Assembly: GCA_013200995.1 (NCBI GenBank)
Contig: CP053688.1
Location: forward strand, 4,960,001 to 5,024,000
Reading direction: 5' to 3'
DNA: 64,000 nucleotides
DNA from: Arthrobacter citreus
Lineage (GTDB): Bacteria > Bacillota > Bacilli > Bacillales > Bacillaceae_G
This document shows, in pieces, positions 58,798 to 64,000 of this stretch (the stretch's first letter is position 1; each line of letters begins with the position of its first letter). A program made the position numbers and the translations under genes. The notes under the pieces were generated by a model that saw only the letters and a program-made list of their open reading frames with translations, was not told where the DNA came from and made no database searches.

Positions 58798-59463
58798 ATG
58801 AATGACGTTTTAGTTCGTCAATACTTGGCGAATTTTTATAAACATAGAGAACCTTTTATAGAAGAAATGGAAACATATGCATTGGAGCATCATGTACCAA
58901 TCATGGATAAAGCAGGCATGGAATTTATGCTTGGTTTACTTTATTTAATTCAGCCAACTTCAATACTTGAAATTGGAAGTGCAATTGGCTACTCGAGTAT
59001 TCGAATGGCAAAAGAGTTTCCAAATGTAAAGATTGTTACAATGGAGCGAAATGCAGAAAGAATTCGAAAAGCAAAAGAGTTTATAGGTCGAAGTGATTAC
59101 GGTGATCGAATTTTACTTTTAGAAGGGGACGCTCTACTTTTAAAAGAAAAATTGCCTGACAATCGACAATTTGATGTTATTTTTATCGACGCAGCTAAAG
59201 CTCAGTATCAGCGATTCTTTGAATTATATGAGCCGTTATTATCAGATAGAGGTGTTATTATATCGGATAATGTACTATTTAAAGGTCAGGTTGCTGAAAG
59301 TGCGGATTTAGTTGATAATCGACGCAAGAAAGCTTTAATAAAAAGGATTCAAAACTACAATGAATGGCTAATGAACCACCCAAAGTATGATTCAACAATT
59401 ATGCCGATTGGTGATGGAGTTGCTATTAGTAAGAGAAGGGGAGTTAATAATGATGAAGCCTGA
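58798..59463 (+). CDS. trmR: tRNA 5-hydroxyuridine methyltransferase TrmR (YrrM)
   Basis: This is a 221-residue SAM-dependent O-methyltransferase of the cation-dependent (COMT-like) family. The SAM motif is ILEIGSAIGYSSIRMA (about residues 55-70), and metal ligands are in FIDAAKAQY and ISDNVLFKG. In B. subtilis the orthologue methylates 5-hydroxyuridine-34 to 5-methoxyuridine. TGGAGG precedes the ATG. It overlaps the next gene by 14 nt, so the modification enzymes are made together. Confidence 0.93.
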   Translation: MNDVLVRQYLANFYKHREPFIEEMETYALEHHVPIMDKAGMEFMLGLLYLIQPTSILEIGSAIGYSSIRMAKEFPNVKIVTMERNAERIRKAKEFIGRSDYGDRILLLEGDALLLKEKLPDNRQFDVIFIDAAKAQYQRFFELYEPLLSDRGVIISDNVLFKGQVAESADLVDNRRKKALIKRIQNYNEWLMNHPKYDSTIMPIGDGVAISKRRGVNNDEA

Positions 59464-60382
59464 ATTATTAGTTACGCCAACTAACCTAAATGATATAGAT
59501 AAATTAGCTGATGCTGGAGCAGACGCAGTTATTATTGGTGAACAACGCTTTGGATTACGCTTAGCGGGTGAATTTAATCGTGAAGCTGTAAAAGAGGCAG
59601 TAGAAATTGCACATAAAAAAAATGTAAAAGTATATGTAGCTATGAATGGCGTATACCATAATGAAATTCTTGATGAAATAGAAGACTACATTGCGTTTTT
59701 AAGAGATGCAAATGTTGATGCGATTGTTTTTGGTGACCCAGCAGTCCTTATGTCGGTACGTCAGATTGCACCAAACATGCAGTTACATTGGAACACAGAA
59801 ACAACAGCAACAAACTGGTTTACATGTAATTACTGGGGTAAACGAGGCTCAAAACGTGCTGTATTAGCTAGAGAGCTAAGCTTTGAAGCTGTTGCTGAAA
59901 TTAAAGAAAATGCGAATGTAGAAATCGAAGTACAAGTACATGGAATGACGTGTATGTTCCAATCTAAACGTTCTCTAGTAGGTAATTATTTTGAATACCA
60001 AGGTAAAAACTTAGAGATTATTCAACAAAAGAAATATGAAGAAAATATGTTCTTAGTTGACCATGAACGTAATAACAAATATCCGATTTTTGAAGATCAA
60101 AACGGAACTCATATTATGAGTCCAAACGATATTTGTATTATTAATGAGCTAGAAGAATTAGTTGATGCAGGTATAGATTCATTCAAAATTGACGGTGTCT
60201 TAAAATCTTCAGAATATATCGTTGAAGCAACTAAACTATACAGACAAGCAATTGACTTATGTGTAGATGACCGTGAAGCATATGAAGAAATCAAAGACGA
60301 ACTTTTCGATAAAATCGAAGCAATCCAACCAGTAAACAGACCACTGGACGCAGGATTCTTCTTCAAAGAAACAGTTTATTAA
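59450..60382 (+). CDS. yrrN: Peptidase U32-like tRNA hydroxylation protein (YrrN)
   Basis: This is a 310-residue U32-family protein (LVTPTNLNDIDKLADAGADAVIIGEQRFGLR). U32 proteins of the TrhP type are needed for prephenate-dependent hydroxylation of wobble uridine, the step before TrmR. YrrN is the shorter of two paralogues and carries fewer Cys in EIEVQVHGMTCMFQSKRSLVGNY than YrrO. I start at ATG 59450 with GGGGAG 6 nt upstream. The former label peptidase is probably misleading. Confidence 0.9.
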   Translation: MMKPELLVTPTNLNDIDKLADAGADAVIIGEQRFGLRLAGEFNREAVKEAVEIAHKKNVKVYVAMNGVYHNEILDEIEDYIAFLRDANVDAIVFGDPAVLMSVRQIAPNMQLHWNTETTATNWFTCNYWGKRGSKRAVLARELSFEAVAEIKENANVEIEVQVHGMTCMFQSKRSLVGNYFEYQGKNLEIIQQKKYEENMFLVDHERNNKYPIFEDQNGTHIMSPNDICIINELEELVDAGIDSFKIDGVLKSSEYIVEATKLYRQAIDLCVDDREAYEEIKDELFDKIEAIQPVNRPLDAGFFFKETVY

Positions 60383-60483
60383 TAGAGCTTTTAAAAGAGG
60401 ACAAACAGGTAAGGCAGAGAAAACTGGATTTGTAAGAGTTTTAGAATTCTGGGCTCACAATCCTGTATTAAAGAGGAGGATAA

Positions 60484-61764
60484 ATGATGGCAATTGGACA
60501 ATTAGATAAAATAGTTGATGGCAAACGTGTGATCGTGAAAAAACCTGAGCTATTAGCACCAGCTGGTAATTTAGAGAAATTAAAAATTGCAGTAAGATAT
60601 GGCGCTGATGCTGTATTTATTGGTGGTAGAGAATTTGGTTTACGTTCGAATGCAGATAACTTCTCTTTAGAAGATATGGCTGAAGGGGTAGAATTTGCAA
60701 ATAAATTTAATGCGAAAATTTATGTAACAACAAATATTTTTGCTCATAACGAAAACATGGACGGATTAGTTGAGTATTTGCAAGGAATTGAAGCAGCAGG
60801 AGTTACAGGTATTATCGTAGCTGACCCTTATATTATTGAAACATGTAAAGAGGCTGCTCCTAAATTAGAAGTACATTTAAGTACACAACAATCTTTATCA
60901 AACTATCGTGCTGCACAATACTGGAAAGAAGAAGGTTTACACAGATTAGTATTAGCACGTGAGACAAGCTATGAGGAAATTAAAGAGATTAAAGAAAAAG
61001 TTGACGTTGAAATTGAAACATTTATTCATGGAGCAATGTGTATTGCATACTCTGGTCGTTGTACATTAAGTAATCATATGACTGCACGTGATTCAAACCG
61101 TGGTGGATGCTGTCAATCTTGTCGTTGGGACTATGATTTAGTTCAAACTGAGTCTCAAAATCCAGATTCAGCGGAAAATGCTCTATTTGATGCAGAAGAT
61201 TCACCATTTGCAATGAGCCCTAAAGATTTAAATTTATTACGTTCAATTCCTAAATTTATTGAAATTGGTGTAGATAGTTTAAAAATTGAAGGTCGTATGA
61301 AATCAATTCATTATGTTGCAACAGTTGTATCTGTTTACCGTAAAATAATTGATGCATATTGTGCTGACCCAGAAAACTTTGAATTTAAAGAAGAGTGGGT
61401 TGAAGAACTAGATAAATGTGCTAATCGTGACACTGCTTCTTCATTCTTTGAAGGATTCCCAGGAATGAAAGAGCAAATGTATGGAAATCATAGCAAAAAA
61501 ACAACGTATGATTTTGCAGGTCTTGTATTAGACTATGATGAGCAAACAGGAATCGCAACAATCCAACAACGTAACTACTTTAAACCAGGTGATCAAATTG
61601 AATTCTTTGGTCCAGAAATCGAAAACTTCAAACAAACAGTTGGTGTAATTGTGAATGAAGAAGGTACAGAAGTAGATGCAGCAAGACATCCATTAGAAAT
61701 TATAAAAATTAAAGTAGATCAAAAAGTATATCCTTACAACATGATGAGAAAAAAGTTAGTTTGA
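60484..61764 (+). CDS. yrrO: Peptidase U32 family tRNA hydroxylation protein (YrrO)
   Basis: This is a 426-residue protein. The U32 signature ETFIHGAMCIAYSGRCTLS is at about 179-197, followed by RGGCCQSCRWDY; these Cys probably hold an Fe-S cluster. It starts near KPELLAPAGNLEKLKIAVRYGADAVFIGG. With YrrN it makes 5-hydroxyuridine in tRNA. ATG 60484 and ATG 60487 are both possible, after AGAGGAGGA. A C-terminal small beta domain is complete. Confidence 0.93.
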   Translation: MMAIGQLDKIVDGKRVIVKKPELLAPAGNLEKLKIAVRYGADAVFIGGREFGLRSNADNFSLEDMAEGVEFANKFNAKIYVTTNIFAHNENMDGLVEYLQGIEAAGVTGIIVADPYIIETCKEAAPKLEVHLSTQQSLSNYRAAQYWKEEGLHRLVLARETSYEEIKEIKEKVDVEIETFIHGAMCIAYSGRCTLSNHMTARDSNRGGCCQSCRWDYDLVQTESQNPDSAENALFDAEDSPFAMSPKDLNLLRSIPKFIEIGVDSLKIEGRMKSIHYVATVVSVYRKIIDAYCADPENFEFKEEWVEELDKCANRDTASSFFEGFPGMKEQMYGNHSKKTTYDFAGLVLDYDEQTGIATIQQRNYFKPGDQIEFFGPEIENFKQTVGVIVNEEGTEVDAARHPLEIIKIKVDQKVYPYNMMRKKLV

Positions 61765-61784
61765 TAAGAAAGAGGGATTGAAGT

Positions 61785-62420
61785 ATGGGGAATAAGCCCA
61801 TTGTAATTGGAATTGCTGGAGGGACTGGCTCTGGTAAAACTTCTGTAACAAAAGCAATCTATGATCAATTTAAAGGTCATTCAATTTTAATGATACAGCA
61901 AGATTCTTATTATAGAGATCAAACTCATTTGCCAATGGAAGAAAGATTGAAAACAAATTATGACCATCCATTAGCATTTGATAATGATTTGTTTATTGAG
62001 CATATCAAAGAATTATTGCAATACAAAGCAATTGAGAAACCTGTATATGACTATACAATTCATACAAGATCTTCAGAAACAATCCCTGTAGAACCAAAAG
62101 AAGTTATCATTTTAGAAGGTATTCTAGTTTTAGAAGACGAGCGTTTACGTGACTTAATGGATATAAAAATATTTGTAGATACGGATGCTGACTTACGAAT
62201 TCTTCGTAGAATACAGCGAGATATAAAAGAACGTGGAAGAACAGTTGATTCTGTAGTAGATCAATATGTAAATGTTGTACGACCTATGCATAATCAATTC
62301 TGTGAACCATCTAAAAAATTCGCTGATATTATTATACCTGAAGGCGGTCAGAACTTTGTTGCTATTGATTTAATGGCTACAAAAATTCAGACTATACTTG
62401 AAAGAGTAAGTGTATTATAA
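61785..62420 (+). CDS. udk: Uridine kinase
   Basis: This is a 211-residue P-loop kinase phosphorylating uridine and cytidine (salvage). Walker A is [14 protein letters not shown] (about 9-22), the nucleoside site QQDSYYRD and NYDHPLAFD, and the lid [22 protein letters not shown] precedes the ATG. It follows yrrO by 20 nt and is co-transcribed, as in B. subtilis. Confidence 0.97.
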   Translation: MGNKPIVIGIAGGTGSGKTSVTKAIYDQFKGHSILMIQQDSYYRDQTHLPMEERLKTNYDHPLAFDNDLFIEHIKELLQYKAIEKPVYDYTIHTRSSETIPVEPKEVIILEGILVLEDERLRDLMDIKIFVDTDADLRILRRIQRDIKERGRTVDSVVDQYVNVVRPMHNQFCEPSKKFADIIIPEGGQNFVAIDLMATKIQTILERVSVL

Positions 62421-62458
62421 TACCTTCATATGAGAGAATAATTCCTTAAAATAATTTT

Positions 62459-62493
62459 GGAAAGATGGAGAAGCAAAAACTTCTTCATCTTTC
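62459..62493 (+). terminator. Terminator-like hairpin after udk
   Basis: GAAAGATGGAGAAG and CTTCTTCATCTTTC pair with one G-T wobble; the T run behind is short. Confidence 0.6.
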
Positions 62494-62629
62494 TATATAA
62501 AAGAATGCGTTTTCAAAAATTGAATGTTTCATTAATTATTCTCATACACTGTTTGTACAACCATTGTATAAACATATATTTAGAAGTTCTACATAAAGAA
62601 ACGGTGGATACTAAAAGGAGTGTACAAAA

Positions 62630-63106
62630 ATGGCTAACGAAAAAAAATTCCCTATGACTTTAGCAGGGAAACAAAAATTAGAACAAGAATTAGAAAACTT
62701 AAAAACTGTAAAACGTGCAGAAGTTGTAGAGCGTATTAAAATTGCTCGTAGCTTCGGTGACCTTTCAGAGAACTCTGAATACGATGCAGCTAAAGATGAG
62801 CAAGCGTTTGTAGAGGGTCGTATTACTACTTTAGAAAATATGATTCGTAATGCAGAAATTATTACTGAAAGCAACGAAGCATCAGATACAGTAACTTTAG
62901 GTAAATCTGTTACTTTCTTAGAATTACCTGCAGGTGACGAAGAAACTTACACAATCGTAGGTAGTGCTGAGGCTGACCCATTTGAAGGTAAAATTTCAAA
63001 TGATTCTCCAATCGCTAGAAGCTTATTAGGTAAAACAGTTGGTGAAGAAGTAACTGTTAGTACTCCAGGTGGAGATATGCAAGTGAGAATTACTGCTGTT
63101 AAATAA
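62630..63106 (+). CDS. greA: Transcription elongation factor GreA
   Basis: This is a 158-residue factor that rescues backtracked RNA polymerase by stimulating transcript cleavage. The N-terminal coiled coil (about 1-78) carries the acidic tip [15 protein letters not shown], and the C-terminal globular domain has [36 protein letters not shown] precedes the ATG. It has its own leader after udk and ends at a terminator. Confidence 0.97.
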   Translation: MANEKKFPMTLAGKQKLEQELENLKTVKRAEVVERIKIARSFGDLSENSEYDAAKDEQAFVEGRITTLENMIRNAEIITESNEASDTVTLGKSVTFLELPAGDEETYTIVGSAEADPFEGKISNDSPIARSLLGKTVGEEVTVSTPGGDMQVRITAVK

Positions 63107-63142
63107 TTTGATTTGTTTAACAATTTAATAGTTTGAAAAGAG

Positions 63143-63178
63143 AACACCCCGTCTACACTGTAGATGAGGTGTTTTTTT
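63143..63178 (+). terminator. Terminator of greA that carries the pbpI ribosome binding site
   Basis: AACACCCCGTCTAC and GTAGATGAGGTGTT pair with one mismatch and are followed by T up to 63178. The ATG of the next gene starts at 63179. GAGGTG in the 3' arm is the only Shine-Dalgarno in reach of that ATG. Confidence 0.75.
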
Positions 63179-64000
63179 ATGCATAGACGGATAAAAGCCA
63201 TTTTAATTATATTTACGTTATTATTTTCTTTAATCCTATACAGATGTTTAGATATAGGTGTACTTAATCAAAAGGATTTTGGGCCACAGAAGGTAAACTT
63301 AATTGAACGAAGCGTTGCTCAAAGGACTTTTCAATTTCGTATTGATAATGGTCGTGGAAAAATACTTGACCGTAATGGAAAACTATTAAGCGCAGCCTAT
63401 ACCCCAAAAGTTATTTTATTTCCCTTTTTAAAAACTATTAATTGGCCGATTGAAAAATTATCTCAAATCACAGGAGTATCGGTTACAAATATAAAAAATC
63501 AGTTTAATAATAAAAAAGAACCTTTTACATTGGATGGGATTAAGAAGACATTAACATCTGAAGAAATTGACGAAATTAATAATTTACATGTTTCTGGTTT
63601 AATTTCAATGCTGTCACAAGATAAAGATGATAAACAATTAGCAGAACATTTAATAGGAATTGCAAGAGAAAATAAAGAACAATATGAAAAGCAGTATGAG
63701 AGTGATCGAGACTATAAACCTAAGGAATTTGGAGTAATCGGATTAGAAGCTCAGTTTGAAGATTTCCTAAAATCTGATGGTACATCTAATCTAATGCTTC
63801 ATGTAGACAATTTAGGTAAACCAATGTTCGGAAATGAAGTAAAGTATGCCAAGCCAAGTAATCCCTTTTATCCAGTTTCCCTTTCTACAACACTGGATAA
63901 GAATTTACAGCAAATACTAGAACAATCAGTTGACCAAGCTAAACTTAAAAAAGGCGCAGCGGTACTAATTGACGTGAAGACGAACAAATTATTAGCTATG
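63179..64000 (+). CDS. pbpI: Penicillin-binding protein, class B (PbpI/YrrR-like), 5' part
   Basis: From ATG 63179 the frame is open to the window end (274 residues) and continues beyond. It has a membrane helix (IKAILIIFTLLFSLILY, about 4-20), the RGxIxDRNG motif as GRGKILDRNGKLLSAAY, a dimerisation domain, and the start of the transpeptidase domain (LSTTLDKNLQQILEQSV, KKGAAVLIDVKTNKLLAM). The active-site Ser would lie outside. Position after greA corresponds to B. subtilis yrrR/pbpI. Involved in peptidoglycan cross-linking. Confidence 0.88.
   Translation, partial: MHRRIKAILIIFTLLFSLILYRCLDIGVLNQKDFGPQKVNLIERSVAQRTFQFRIDNGRGKILDRNGKLLSAAYTPKVILFPFLKTINWPIEKLSQITGVSVTNIKNQFNNKKEPFTLDGIKKTLTSEEIDEINNLHVSGLISMLSQDKDDKQLAEHLIGIARENKEQYEKQYESDRDYKPKEFGVIGLEAQFEDFLKSDGTSNLMLHVDNLGKPMFGNEVKYAKPSNPFYPVSLSTTLDKNLQQILEQSVDQAKLKKGAAVLIDVKTNKLLAM

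Noticed and set aside
62457..62657. 66-codon rightward frame between udk and greA
   Set aside because: It spans the udk hairpin and overlaps the greA start in another frame; no ribosome binding site.

Overview
The window is a low-GC chromosome segment from an endospore-forming Firmicute of the Bacillaceae. Three things support this: strong AGGAGG-type ribosome binding sites, sporulation genes (bofC, spoVB, an rsfA-like gene), and a right-hand gene order that follows the Bacillus subtilis bofC to pbpI segment almost gene for gene. The species cannot be fixed from the sequence alone. Several lineage-specific insertions differ from B. subtilis: a CDF metal transporter, a cohesin/dockerin-type subtilase and an unknown 586-residue protein.

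Positions 1-9,700 are an accessory region. It holds a truncated unknown gene, a divergent aldo/keto reductase and TetR pair, an internally deleted IS3-type element, an alpha/beta hydrolase, small membrane proteins (one apparently frameshifted), a Cys-rich CopZ-like protein with an overlapping degenerate Nudix gene, an SRPBCC and aldo/keto reductase pair, a LysR remnant and a secreted lipoprotein nuclease. Its intergenic spaces carry many copies of a composite repeat: a palindrome with 12-bp arms, then an intrinsic terminator, then a box repeating the palindrome arm. I found no copy in the remaining 54 kb.

Positions 9,800-36,300 are conserved core: bofC, GNAT, ruvAB-yrzS, queA-tgt-yajC, yrzE/yrbG, spoVB, comN, secDF, CDF, recJ-apt, relA-dtd, two tiny genes, T-box-hisS-aspS, tcdA, a lipoprotein, two leftward genes (one rsfA-like) and rarA. 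These genes cover Holliday junction processing, queuosine synthesis, secretion, the stringent response and aminoacylation. Clear sigma-A promoters precede secDF, relA, hisS, tcdA and alaS.

Positions 36,300-44,850 are a lineage-specific island. It has a DUF2306 membrane protein, a GC-richer repeat bounded by two copies of one terminator, the unknown 586-residue protein, a DUF4257 gene with a long structured leader, a frameshifted small membrane gene and a 1,371-residue S8 protease with dockerin repeats.

Positions 44,850-64,000 return to the core: cymR-iscS-mnmA (cysteine and sulfur metabolism, tRNA thiolation), yrrB, recD2, two tiny genes, a Bacillaceae-type intergenic repeat, yrrI, T-box-alaS, yrzL-ruvX-yrzB, mltG, trmR-yrrN-yrrO-udk (wobble uridine modification and uridine salvage), greA, and the start of pbpI, which runs off the window. 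In two places (yrrI and pbpI) the 3' arm of a terminator-like hairpin is also the Shine-Dalgarno of the next gene.
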